Shown here: positions 33,961 through 42,086 of the stretch, in pieces
Position numbering within the stretch: position 1 is the first letter of the stretch
How the letters are laid out: the number at the start of each line of letters is the position of its first letter
Origin: Streptomyces sp. HmicA12
Lineage (GTDB): Bacteria > Actinomycetota > Actinomycetes > Streptomycetales > Streptomycetaceae
Assembly: GCF_000373565.1 (NCBI RefSeq)
Contig: NZ_KB891831.1
Coordinates: forward strand, 520,442-584,441
Length of the DNA stretch: 64,000 bases
Reading direction: 5' to 3'
Notes under the pieces: generated by a model
Database searches by the model: none
Told to the model about the DNA's origin: nothing
The model's input: only the letters and a program-made list of their open reading frames with translations
Position numbers and translations under genes: made by a program

Positions 33961-33970
33961 ATATGCATAT
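33961..33970. promoter_or_regulatory. AT-rich palindrome in the WhiJ-like divergent region
   Basis: ATATGCATAT is a perfect 10-bp palindrome within AAGATATGCATATATCTG, exceptional in this GC-rich DNA. It lies between the ATPase and xre genes and may be an operator or promoter element. The rest of this 284-base gap holds no other clear signal. Confidence 0.45.
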
Positions 33971-34116
33971 ATCTGTCGCTCGAAGCGGTGAACTCTGCGA
34001 CGGTAGAACGTATTTGGGCGCGCGCACGCCACTTCCTCTACCGTCTGCCCTGGAGCCGTCCCCGATGAGCCGTGAGGGAGAACGGCCATGCGGCCCGAGG
34101 TCCACGAGGAGTCAGT

Positions 34117-34968
34117 ATGAAGTACGGTCCCGCGGTACGTCGCCGCAAACTCGGTGCCGAACTGCGTGCCCTGCGCGTCCGGGCCGGACTCACCAGTGGC
34201 GAGGCGGCGCGCCTCGTCGGATGGCATCAGTCGAAGGTGAGCCGGATCGAGACGGGGCGCAGTGGCGTGAAGGCGTCGGACGTCCTGCGTCTGCTCGACG
34301 CGTTCGAGACGAAGGACACCCAACTCCGCGAACTCGTCGTGGCGTTGGCGGGCGCGGAGGACATCGGCGGCCATCACTGGTGGCACGCGTACCGCGGCCT
34401 GTTGCCGCCGACCTACCGCGACTTCATCAGCCTGGAGTCGCAGGCGTGCCGGATCCGCACGCTGGAGACCACGGTGATCCCGGGGCTGCTGCAGACACCG
34501 GAGTACGCGTACGCGGTGACGCGCTCGGTTCTCGACGGCACCTCGGAGCAGCACATCGAGGCACTGGTGGAGGTGCGGCTGGCGCGCCAGGAGGTGCTGC
34601 GGTCGCAGACGCCGCTGCAGTTGACCGCGGTGCTCGACGAAGCGGTGCTCCGTCGTGAGGTGGGTGGAAACGGCATTCTGCAAAGGCAGTTGGCACATTT
34701 GGCCGCGGCGGCCCGGATGCCGCATGTCCGAATTCAGGTGCTTCCTTTCTCAGCAGGTGGTCACATAGGCCTCACCGGCCCTTTCGTTGTGTTCTCATTT
34801 CCGAACACAACTGATCTGGATGTGGTTGTTCTCGACCATTTGACGAGTAGCCTCTACCTCGAGCGGAAAGAAGACCTCAAGGCGTACACGGACGCCTTCG
34901 ACGCTCTTCTGCTCCACGCCCTCTCGCCCGAGGACTCGTTGGAGTTCATCGCCCAGATCGCCGGATAA
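34117..34968 (+). CDS. WhiJ-like XRE regulator (HTH plus DUF5753)
   Basis: The 283-residue protein has an N-terminal Xre helix-turn-helix (about 10-65: AELRALRVRAGLTSGEAARLVGWHQSKVSRIETG) and a C-terminal DUF5753 domain (IPGLLQTPEYA, VLDEAVLRREVGG, VQVLPF-like). ATG 34117 follows GAGGAG. It is paired with a DUF397 gene 67 bases downstream, the WhiJ arrangement in which the small acidic protein relieves repression by the HTH protein in development or antibiotic production. The segment 34660-34880 is clearly poorer in GC at third positions than the rest of the gene. Confidence 0.88.
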   Translation: MKYGPAVRRRKLGAELRALRVRAGLTSGEAARLVGWHQSKVSRIETGRSGVKASDVLRLLDAFETKDTQLRELVVALAGAEDIGGHHWWHAYRGLLPPTYRDFISLESQACRIRTLETTVIPGLLQTPEYAYAVTRSVLDGTSEQHIEALVEVRLARQEVLRSQTPLQLTAVLDEAVLRREVGGNGILQRQLAHLAAAARMPHVRIQVLPFSAGGHIGLTGPFVVFSFPNTTDLDVVVLDHLTSSLYLERKEDLKAYTDAFDALLLHALSPEDSLEFIAQIAG

Positions 34969-35035
34969 GCCGGACGCCATGCCGGCGGGGTCGCCGACGC
35001 CCCGTCGTGGCCCGGCACTGCGTCAAGGAGGCACC

Positions 35036-35260
35036 ATGAATGCACTGCCTCGGTACGTGCCCGACAGTACGTCGCTGAACGGCGCACGGTGGCGGCGCAG
35101 CAGCCGCAGCACCGGCGCCAACAACTGCGTCGAGGCGGCCCCCTTGCCCTCGGGGTCCACGGCCGGCCTGATGGCCGTCCGTGATTCCAAGAACACGGCG
35201 GGCCCCGCCGTGCTGTTCACCTCCCGCGCCTGGGAAGGCTTCCTCACCTCTCTTCGGTGA
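35036..35260 (+). CDS. DUF397 small regulatory protein
   Basis: The 74-residue protein has the DUF397 pattern: LNGARWRRSSRS, NNCVEAAPL, MAVRDSKN, and PAVLFTSRAWEGFL. GGAGG lies 5 bases before ATG 35036. It is the expected partner of the WhiJ-like regulator upstream. Its last 17 bases overlap the end of convergent bioF. Confidence 0.88.
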   Translation: MNALPRYVPDSTSLNGARWRRSSRSTGANNCVEAAPLPSGSTAGLMAVRDSKNTAGPAVLFTSRAWEGFLTSLR

Positions 35261-36428
35261 CAGCGGCCTGAGGTGCGGTGCGGCTGATCACCTGGACGGC
35301 CTCGGCGAGTTGCTCGTCGGTGAGGTCGGCGCGGGCGGTCAGCCGCAGCCGTGAGACGCCGTCCGGTACGGACGGCGGACGGAAACAGCCCACCACGAGG
35401 CCGGCCCTCCGGCACGCCGCGGCCCAGCTCACCGCATCGTCGGGCGAGGGGGCGCGCACCGAGACGACCGCAGCGTCCGGACGGACGGCCGACAGCCCTT
35501 CATCCGTGAGGAGTTGATGCAGCGTCGCCGCGACCTCGCGGGCCCGTGCCGCCCGCCCGGGGTCGCGGCGCAACAGTCGCAGTGCGCCGAGTGCGGCGCC
35601 GACGGCCGCCGGCGCCAGACCGGTGTCGAAGATGAACGTACGGGCCGCGTTGACGAGATGCTCGATGACGGGCGCCGGGCCGAGGACCGCGCCGCCCTGG
35701 CTGCCGAAGGACTTCGAGAGGGTCACCGTGGCGACCGTGTCGGGCGCGCCGGCGAGGCCCGCCGCGTGCGGGGCGCCGCGTCCGCCCGCGCCCAGGACAC
35801 CCAGGCCGTGCGCGTCGTCGACGATCAGCCCGGCCCCGAACTCCCGTGCCACCGAAGCCAGTTGGGACAGTGGTGCCTGATCACCGTCGACGGAGAAGAC
35901 CGTGTCGGAGACCACCACGGCCGGTCCTTCGTGCGTGCCGAGTGCCTTGCGGACGGCCTCCGGGTCGGCGTGCGGCACGACCTGCGTGGTGGCGCGGGCC
36001 AGGCGGCAACCGTCGATCAGGGAAGCGTGGTTGGCCGCGTCGGAGACGATCAGCGAGCCGTGCGGGGCGAGCGCCGTGACGGCCGCGAGGTTCGCCGCGT
36101 ATCCCGACGACAGCACGAGCGCCGACTCGAATCCGCAGAACTCCGCGAGTTCCCGCTCCAGCTCGGTGTGCAGCTCGGTGGTGCCGGTGACCAGCCGCGA
36201 GCCGGTGGCGCCGCCGCCCCAGCGCCGGGCGGCCTCCGCGGCGCCCGCCACGACCTCGGGGTGCCGGGCCAGGCCCAGGTAGTCGTTGCTCGCCAGGTCC
36301 AGCAGCGGGGAGTCGGCGGGACGGGGGCGCAGGGTGCGCACGAGTCCGGCGGCCTCGCGGGCGCGGCGCTGCTCGCCGAGCCAGCCGAAGGCTTGGGCGG
36401 GGGCGGGGGTGCGGTGCTCTGGGGCCAT
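35244..36428 (-). CDS. bioF: 8-amino-7-oxononanoate synthase
   Basis: The PLP enzyme condenses pimeloyl thioester with alanine, the first committed step of the biotin ring pathway. It has 394 residues from ATG 36428 (GAGGGAG just upstream); ATG 36446 is an alternative. PLP lysine is in TLSKSFGSQGGAV. Other family blocks are ASNDYLGLARHP, GSRLVTGTTELH and IVDDAHGLGVLG. It is divergent from bioB across about 160 bases, so both transcription units may share control. It overlaps the DUF397 gene end by 17 bases. Confidence 0.93.
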   Translation of the reverse strand: MAPEHRTPAPAQAFGWLGEQRRAREAAGLVRTLRPRPADSPLLDLASNDYLGLARHPEVVAGAAEAARRWGGGATGSRLVTGTTELHTELERELAEFCGFESALVLSSGYAANLAAVTALAPHGSLIVSDAANHASLIDGCRLARATTQVVPHADPEAVRKALGTHEGPAVVVSDTVFSVDGDQAPLSQLASVAREFGAGLIVDDAHGLGVLGAGGRGAPHAAGLAGAPDTVATVTLSKSFGSQGGAVLGPAPVIEHLVNAARTFIFDTGLAPAAVGAALGALRLLRRDPGRAARAREVAATLHQLLTDEGLSAVRPDAAVVSVRAPSPDDAVSWAAACRRAGLVVGCFRPPSVPDGVSRLRLTARADLTDEQLAEAVQVISRTAPQAAVTEER

Positions 36429-36465
36429 GACTCCCTCTGATTGCATGACGGCCGCTCTTTGTAGG

Positions 36466-36481
36466 TAATGCACAGACATTA
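36466..36481. promoter_or_regulatory. Small dyad in the bioF-bioB divergent region
   Basis: TAATG-CACAGA-CATTA is a perfect 5+5 dyad 38 bases upstream of the bioF start, in a locally AT-richer stretch. It could be the binding site of a biotin regulator or a promoter element. It matches no consensus I know. Confidence 0.35.
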
Positions 36482-36589
36482 GTCGCCTCGCCACCGGCCC
36501 AGGGTGTGGCAATACCCACACGCCGAGCGCCGTCCTTTGTCTGAAGTCTCCTTTCCCTCGGACGCCCCGATGAGCCAGGATCAGGCCCC

Positions 36590-37729
36590 ATGGACCTGCT
36601 GAACACGCTGGTGGACAAGGGGCTTCGGCGCGAGGTGCCGAGCCGTGAAGAGGCGCTCGCCGTATTGGCGACGTCGGACGACGAACTGCTCGACGTGGTG
36701 GCCGCGGCCGGCAAAGTACGCCGCCAGTGGTTCGGGCGGCGGGTGAAACTCAACTATCTGGTGAATCTCAAGTCGGGCCTGTGCCCGGAGGATTGCTCGT
36801 ACTGTTCCCAGCGACTCGGCTCCAAGGCGGAGATCCTCAAGTACACGTGGCTGAAGCCCGACGAGGCGTCGCAGGCGGCCGCCGCCGGGGTCGCGGGCGG
36901 CGCCAAGCGGGTCTGCCTGGTGGCGAGCGGGCGCGGCCCCACGGACAAGGACGTCGACCGCGTCGCGAAGACCATCGACGCGATCAAGACGCAGAACGAG
37001 GGCGTCGAGGTCTGCGCCTGTCTCGGCCTGCTCTCCGACGGGCAGGCGGAGCGGCTGCGCGGGGCGGGCGCCGACGCGTACAACCACAACCTGAACACGT
37101 CCGAGGCGACGTACGGCGACATCACCACGACGCACACCTACGCCGACCGGGTCGACACCGTGCAGAAGGCGCACGCGGCCGGTCTGTCGGCGTGCTCGGG
37201 GCTGATCGCCGGCATGGGCGAGAGCGACGCGGACCTGGTCGATGTCGTCTTCGGGCTGCGCGAGCTCGACCCGGACTCGGTCCCGGTCAACTTCCTGATC
37301 CCCTTCGAGGGGACGCCGCTGGCCAAGGAGTGGAACCTGACGCCGCAGCGCTGCCTGCGGATCCTGGCCATGGTCCGGTTCGTGTGCCCGGACGTCGAGG
37401 TGCGGATCGCGGGCGGGCGCGAGGTGCATCTGCGCTCGATGCAGCCGCTGGCCCTGCACATCGCCAACTCCATCTTCCTGGGCGACTACCTGACCAGTGA
37501 GGGCCAGGCCGGCAAGGCGGACCTGGACATGATCGCGGACGCCGGCTTCGAGGTGGAGGGCACCGACCAGGTCACGCTGCCCGAGCATCGTGCGGGCGGT
37601 GGATGCGGCTCCGTCTGCTCCTCCGACGAGGCGCCCGCCGGCGCCGCCGAGGAGGTGCCCGAGGCACGCACCGATCTGGTCGCCGTTCGCCGCCGGGGCG
37701 CGGGGACGGATCTCGCCCCCAATGCCTGA
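36590..37729 (+). CDS. bioB: Biotin synthase
   Basis: The radical-SAM enzyme inserts sulfur into dethiobiotin. It has 379 residues. The [4Fe-4S] cysteines are Cys65, Cys69 and Cys72 (GLCPEDCSYC). YNHNLNTS and GLIAGMGES are conserved in the barrel, and IAGGREVHLRSMQPLAL is near the end. A Cys/Ala/Glu-rich extension of about 45 residues follows the catalytic core. It overlaps bioA by 8 bases. The bioB-bioA-bioD genes form one operon. Confidence 0.95.
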   Translation: MDLLNTLVDKGLRREVPSREEALAVLATSDDELLDVVAAAGKVRRQWFGRRVKLNYLVNLKSGLCPEDCSYCSQRLGSKAEILKYTWLKPDEASQAAAAGVAGGAKRVCLVASGRGPTDKDVDRVAKTIDAIKTQNEGVEVCACLGLLSDGQAERLRGAGADAYNHNLNTSEATYGDITTTHTYADRVDTVQKAHAAGLSACSGLIAGMGESDADLVDVVFGLRELDPDSVPVNFLIPFEGTPLAKEWNLTPQRCLRILAMVRFVCPDVEVRIAGGREVHLRSMQPLALHIANSIFLGDYLTSEGQAGKADLDMIADAGFEVEGTDQVTLPEHRAGGGCGSVCSSDEAPAGAAEEVPEARTDLVAVRRRGAGTDLAPNA

Positions 37730-38999
37730 GCCGCGCATCGAGGAACTGCTCGATCTGGATCGCCGGCACGTCTGGCACCCGTACGGGCCCATGCCGGGCC
37801 GGCAGCCGCCCCTGGTCGTCGAGTCGGCGGCCGGGGTGCGGCTGCGGGTCGCCGGCCACGGCGAGCTGGTGGACGGGATGTCGTCGTGGTGGTCGGCGAT
37901 CCACGGCTACAACCACCCCGTGCTGAACGAGGCGGCGCACGGCCAGCTGGAGCGCATGAGCCACGTGATGTTCGGCGGGCTCACCCACGAGCCGGCCGTG
38001 CGGCTCGCGCAGCGACTCGTCGAGCTGTCGCCGGACGGTCTGGAGCACGTGTTCCTGGCCGATTCGGGGTCGGTGTCCGTCGAGGTCGCGCTGAAGATGT
38101 GTCTGCAGTACTGGCGCTCGCTCGGCCGGCCCGAGAAGCAGCGGATGCTGACCTGGCGCGGCGGCTACCACGGGGACACCTGGCAGCCGATGTCGGTGTG
38201 CGACCCCGAGGGCGGGATGCACGGGCTGTGGGCCGGGGTGCTGCAGCGGCAGGTCTTCGCGGACGCGCCGCCGAGCGCGTACGAGGAGTCGTACGCGGAG
38301 CATCTGCGGGAGCTGATCGGGCGGCACGCGCACGAGCTGGCGGCCGTGATCGTCGAGCCGGTGGTGCAGGGCGCGGGCGGGATGCGGTTCCACTCCCCCG
38401 CGTATCTGCGGGTGCTGCGGGAGGCGTGCGACGCGCATGACGTGCTGCTCGTGTTCGACGAGATCGCGACGGGGTTCGGGCGGACGGGGGCGTTGTTCGC
38501 CGCCGAGCACGCGGCGGTGACGCCGGACGTGATGTGTGTCGGGAAGGCGCTCACCGGTGGGTACCTGACGCTGGCCGCGACCCTGTGCACGGCGCGGGTG
38601 GCCGAGGGGATCTCGCGCGGCGAGGTGCCGGTGCTCGCGCACGGGCCCACCTTCATGGGCAATCCCCTGGCCTCGGCCGTGGCCTGCGCCTCCATCGATC
38701 TACTGCTCGGGCAGGACTGGCGCGGTGAGGTGAAGCGGATCGAGGCCGGACTGCGTGACGGACTGTCACCTGCTCTCGATCTGCCGGGAGTTCGTGACGT
38801 ACGCGTTCTCGGCGCCATCGGTGTCGTGCAGCTGGACCACGAGGTGGATGTGGCCGCGGCCACGCGCGCCGCGGTGGCCGAGGGGGTGTGGGTGCGGCCC
38901 TTCCGGGATCTCGTGTACACCATGCCGCCGTACGTCACCGGTGACGAGGATCTGGCGCGGATCGGGCGTGCGGTGTGCGCCGCCGCGCGGGAGGGGTGA
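37722..38999 (+). CDS. bioA: Adenosylmethionine-8-amino-7-oxononanoate aminotransferase
   Basis: The PLP aminotransferase uses SAM to aminate KAPA to DAPA. It has 425 residues. Start ATG 37722 overlaps the bioB stop, giving the typical BioA N-terminus DRRHVWHPYG. Other blocks are GMSSWWSAIHGYNHP, HVMFGGLTHEPA, FDEIATGFGRTG and the PLP lysine in VGKALTGGY. It lies 5 bases before bioD. Confidence 0.95.
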   Translation: MPEPRIEELLDLDRRHVWHPYGPMPGRQPPLVVESAAGVRLRVAGHGELVDGMSSWWSAIHGYNHPVLNEAAHGQLERMSHVMFGGLTHEPAVRLAQRLVELSPDGLEHVFLADSGSVSVEVALKMCLQYWRSLGRPEKQRMLTWRGGYHGDTWQPMSVCDPEGGMHGLWAGVLQRQVFADAPPSAYEESYAEHLRELIGRHAHELAAVIVEPVVQGAGGMRFHSPAYLRVLREACDAHDVLLVFDEIATGFGRTGALFAAEHAAVTPDVMCVGKALTGGYLTLAATLCTARVAEGISRGEVPVLAHGPTFMGNPLASAVACASIDLLLGQDWRGEVKRIEAGLRDGLSPALDLPGVRDVRVLGAIGVVQLDHEVDVAAATRAAVAEGVWVRPFRDLVYTMPPYVTGDEDLARIGRAVCAAAREG

Positions 39000-39004
39000 G
39001 GGAC

Positions 39005-39724
39005 ATGACGGTGCTCGTGGTCACCGGGACCGGGACCGAGATCGGCAAGACGGTGACGACCGCGGCACTGGCCGCGGTCGCGGTCCGGGCCGGACGCTCG
39101 GTGGCGGTGCTCAAGCCGGCGCAGACCGGCGTCGCGCCGGGGGAACCCGGGGACGTCGACGAGGTGGTGCGGCTGGCCGGGGACCGGGTGACCGGCCTTG
39201 AGCTGGGCCGGTATCCGGAGCCGCTCGCGCCGGGCACGGCCGCGGCGCGGGCCGGTCTCGCCCCCGTGCGGCCCGCGCAGGTCGCCGAAGCGGTCGGCAA
39301 GCTGGCCGCCTCGCACGATCTGGTGCTGGTCGAGGGTGCGGGCGGGTTGCTCGTGCACTTCGACGCCGAGGGGTCCACGCTGGCGGACGCGGCGCGGCTG
39401 CTGGGGGCGCCGGTGCTCGTGGTGGCGCAGGCAGGGTTGGGGACGCTGAACTCCGTGCAGTTGACCGCGGAGGCGCTGCGGGCTCGGGGGTTGTCGTGCG
39501 CCGGTGTGGTCATCGGGAGCTGGCCCGGGGAGCCGGGGCTCGCGGAGCGGTGCAATGTGGGGGATCTGCCGCGGGTCGCCGGGGCCGGGTTGGTGGGGGC
39601 GGTGCCGGCGGGGGCCGGGGGGCTCGGGGTCGCGGAGTTCCGGGAGGCTGCCGGGGGGTGGGTCGCGCCCGAGCTGGGTGGGGTGTGGGACGGGGGGCGG
39701 TTCGCTCGACAGTGGGGGGCGTGA
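39005..39724 (+). CDS. bioD: Dethiobiotin synthetase
   Basis: The enzyme closes the ureido ring of dethiobiotin from DAPA, CO2 and ATP. It has 239 residues. The P-loop GTGTEIGKT lies at 8-16, followed by KPAQTG and VEGAGGLLVH. Start ATG 39005 follows AGGGGTGAGGG. It is the last gene of bioBAD. With bioF this gives four pathway enzymes; the pimeloyl-forming step and BioI/BioC-type genes are not in the window. Confidence 0.94.
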   Translation: MTVLVVTGTGTEIGKTVTTAALAAVAVRAGRSVAVLKPAQTGVAPGEPGDVDEVVRLAGDRVTGLELGRYPEPLAPGTAAARAGLAPVRPAQVAEAVGKLAASHDLVLVEGAGGLLVHFDAEGSTLADAARLLGAPVLVVAQAGLGTLNSVQLTAEALRARGLSCAGVVIGSWPGEPGLAERCNVGDLPRVAGAGLVGAVPAGAGGLGVAEFREAAGGWVAPELGGVWDGGRFARQWGA

Positions 39725-39725
39725 G

Positions 39726-39880
39726 GGCCGAGGTCTTCGAGGTCGCCCCCTCCTCCCCGTCCCGTCCCGGAACCGGGGGCCTCGCCCCCGGGCCCCCACG
39801 GGTTTCGTTTCGTCTGCCACTCCATGGGGGCTTGTCGCGCAGTTCCCCGCGCCCCCTGCGGGGGCACACTCCGTCTAGGA
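39726..39880. repeat. Streptomyces REP-like repeat, copy 2
   Basis: The gap after bioD holds stacked G/C-rich dyads (CCGGGGGC-CTC-GCCCCCGG near 39774) and the core CTTGTCGCGCAGTTCCCCGC (39831-39850), shared with 12751 and, inverted, about 48690. It probably includes the biotin operon terminator. Confidence 0.6.
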
Positions 39881-39902
39881 GTTCTAAGGCTGAGGAGGCG
39901 CC

Positions 39903-40562
39903 ATGGTCGGACGGCCTCGGAAGGCGGCGGGGGACGTCGTGCGGCATCCCGTGTTCGCGCGGTTCTACACACGGTTGAGTGAACGGGCGGAGCCCGTCAT
40001 GGCGCCGGTGCGGCGGGAGTTGCTCAGCGGTCTGTCGGGCAGAGTGCTGGAGGTCGGGGCGGGGAACGGACTGAATTTCGGGTACTACCCGGGCACCGTC
40101 TCCGAGGTCGTCGCGATCGAACCGGAGCGTGCGTTGCGGCAGTTGGCGGTCGAGGCGGCGCAGCGGGCCGAGGTGCCGGTGGACGTGGTGCCGGGGGCGG
40201 CGGAGGCGCTGCCGGTGAAGAGCGAGGGGTACGACGCCGTCGTGCTCTGCATCGTCCTGTGCAGCGTGCGGGATGTGGCGCGGGCCTTGCGCGAGGTGCG
40301 GCGTGTGGTGCGGCCCGGCGGCGAGGTGCGGTTCTTCGAGCACGGCCGGGCCCCGGGACGGGCGATGCGGACCGCGCAGGCCGGGCTCGACCGGACCGTG
40401 TGGCCGCTGCTCTTCGGCGGGTGTCACGTGGGACGGGACGCGGTGGGCGCCCTGCGCGGCGCCGGGTTCGAGCTCGGGGAGCACCGGGAGCTGTTGATGC
40501 CGGAGCGCGGGCCGCGGCTGCCCAGTTCGTACTGCGTGCTCGGCACCGCCCGTCGGCCGTAG
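39903..40562 (+). CDS. Class I SAM-dependent methyltransferase
   Basis: The 219-residue protein has SAM motif I LEVGAGNGLNF, motif II (VVAIEPE) and post-I sequence GAAEALPVKSEGYDAVVLCIVLCSV, the pattern of UbiE/Coq5-type small-molecule methyltransferases. GAGGAGG lies 6 bases before ATG 39903. The acceptor is unknown. It is monocistronic, convergent with the toxin-antitoxin pair. Confidence 0.82.
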   Translation: MVGRPRKAAGDVVRHPVFARFYTRLSERAEPVMAPVRRELLSGLSGRVLEVGAGNGLNFGYYPGTVSEVVAIEPERALRQLAVEAAQRAEVPVDVVPGAAEALPVKSEGYDAVVLCIVLCSVRDVARALREVRRVVRPGGEVRFFEHGRAPGRAMRTAQAGLDRTVWPLLFGGCHVGRDAVGALRGAGFELGEHRELLMPERGPRLPSSYCVLGTARRP

Positions 40563-40565
40563 GCG

Positions 40566-40958
40566 TCACTGGGTCCAGCGGCGCAGTTCCTTCTCGATGT
40601 CGTGGACGCTCGCGCTGCCGCTCTTCACCAGGCGCGCGAGTTCCCTGACCTGTTCCGGTGACGTCGCCACGCGCACCCCGCTCGCGACCAGGTAGGCGTA
40701 GGCCACGGCGGTGGCGTACATCGCGTTCGAGCGTTCCAACGCCGGTACGTGGATCAGGAGTTGGAGCAGGGCGGCGGCGCGGGCCTGCGGGGTGTCGTAG
40801 ACCGGCAGGTCGAGTATCCGCGCGGAGTGCCGGGAGACGGCCGCCACGAGAGCGCCCCAGTCGGTGACCTGCGGGTCGCCGGGGGTCTTGCGCTCGGCGA
40901 CCATGAGCAGCCAGGCGAGGTCGACCGTGAAGTGCGGGGAGCCGCTCTCGTCACTCAA
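40566..40958 (-). CDS. Fic/Doc-like toxin with degenerate motif
   Basis: The 130-residue protein resembles those annotated in Streptomyces as the toxin of a Fic-family toxin-antitoxin system. The helix HVPALERSNAMYATAVAYAYLVASG occupies the position of the Doc motif HxFxDANKRTAL but lacks the D/E, N and K residues needed for phosphotransfer; only the His and a few hydrophobics are kept. It overlaps the antitoxin stop by 8 bases, standard for toxin-antitoxin operons. It may be a non-catalytic relative or use another chemistry. Confidence 0.72.
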   Translation of the reverse strand: MSDESGSPHFTVDLAWLLMVAERKTPGDPQVTDWGALVAAVSRHSARILDLPVYDTPQARAAALLQLLIHVPALERSNAMYATAVAYAYLVASGVRVATSPEQVRELARLVKSGSASVHDIEKELRRWTQ

Positions 40959-41190
40959 CGGGGCGGCGCCGGCCTTCCGCGTCGACGCCGAACTCCTCGG
41001 CGAACACGGCCTCGTACCGCTGCATGAAGTCGGCCGCCGCGTCGACGAACGCGCGCCCCTGCTCGCCCGCGTCCCGCCGCACCAGTTCCTCGATGTAGCG
41101 GTTCACGCTCATGCCGCGGGCCAGGGCCCGCTCGCGGGCGGCGCGGGCGGTGTCCGCGTCCACCCGCACGTTCAGCTGGGTCTTCGCCAT
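40951..41190 (-). CDS. Ribbon-helix-helix-type antitoxin
   Basis: The 79-residue protein starts MAKTQLNVRVDADTARAARERA, an RHH/Arc-like DNA-binding beginning. It continues with a helical, acidic C-terminal half (FVDAAADFMQRYEAVFAEEFG) that would bind the toxin. It precedes and overlaps the toxin gene by 8 bases. It probably represses its own operon. Confidence 0.78.
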   Translation of the reverse strand: MAKTQLNVRVDADTARAARERALARGMSVNRYIEELVRRDAGEQGRAFVDAAADFMQRYEAVFAEEFGVDAEGRRRPVE

Positions 41191-41295
41191 GGCGCCACGC
41201 TAGCGTCGGTCAGCTAGCACCCGCAAGACCCGCCCGTCCCGCTATCCTCGTAGCCGGTCCGATGAACAACTGACCTTCCATGCAAGGGAGTTGGG

Positions 41296-42084
41296 GTGGG
41301 CGATGCGGATGTGGTCACGGATGTGGTCGCCGCGCGGGCCAGGGGCCTGACGAAGGCGTACGGATCCGGAGAGACCCAGGTACTGGCGCTCGACGCCGTG
41401 GACGTGGACATCGCCAAGGGGCGGTTCACGGCGGTGATGGGGCCCTCCGGCTCGGGGAAGTCCACGCTCATGCACTGCCTCGCCGGGCTCGACACGGTGT
41501 CGGCCGGGCAGGTGTGGCTGGGGAATACGGAGATCACGGGGCTCAAGGAGCGGGAGCTGACGCGGCTGCGGCGCGATCGCGTGGGCTTCATGTTCCAGTC
41601 CTTCAATCTCATTCCCACGCTGAACGCCGCCGAGAACATCACGCTGCCGATGGACATCGCGGGCAAGGCCCCGGACCGGGAGTGGCTGGAGCGGGTCATC
41701 GAGACCCTGGGGCTGCGGGACCGGCTGAAGCACCGGCCCGCTCAGCTGTCGGGCGGGCAGCAGCAACGCGTCGCGTGCGCGCGGGCGTTGGCGGCGCGGC
41801 CCGAGCTGATCTTCGCCGACGAACCGACGGGGAACCTGGACTCGCGGGCGGGTCTCGAGGTGCTCGGGTTCCTGCGCGAGGCCGTCGACGAGCTGGGGCA
41901 GACCGTGGTGATGGTGACCCACGACCCGGGCGCCGCCGCCCACGCCGACCTCGTGCTCTTCCTCGGTGACGGGCGCCTCGTGGACGAGATGCGGGAGCCG
42001 ACCGCGGACACCGTCCTGGAGCGCATGAAGCGGTTCGACGTGGTGCGCGGCGCCGCCTCCGACCTCCCCGACCTGCGGAAGTAG
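41296..42084 (+). CDS. MacB/LolD-type ABC transporter ATPase
   Basis: The 262-residue ATPase has Walker A GPSGSGKS, Q-loop FQSFNL, signature LSGGQQQR, Walker B LIFADEP and H-loop VTHDP. The LFADEPTGNLD type of Walker B is typical of the MacB/LolD/FtsE subgroup that drives FtsX-fold permeases. GTG 41296 follows AAGGGAG. The next gene, 2 bases after the stop, encodes the permease. Confidence 0.92.
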   Translation: MGDADVVTDVVAARARGLTKAYGSGETQVLALDAVDVDIAKGRFTAVMGPSGSGKSTLMHCLAGLDTVSAGQVWLGNTEITGLKERELTRLRRDRVGFMFQSFNLIPTLNAAENITLPMDIAGKAPDREWLERVIETLGLRDRLKHRPAQLSGGQQQRVACARALAARPELIFADEPTGNLDSRAGLEVLGFLREAVDELGQTVVMVTHDPGAAAHADLVLFLGDGRLVDEMREPTADTVLERMKRFDVVRGAASDLPDLRK

Positions 42085-42086
42085 CC

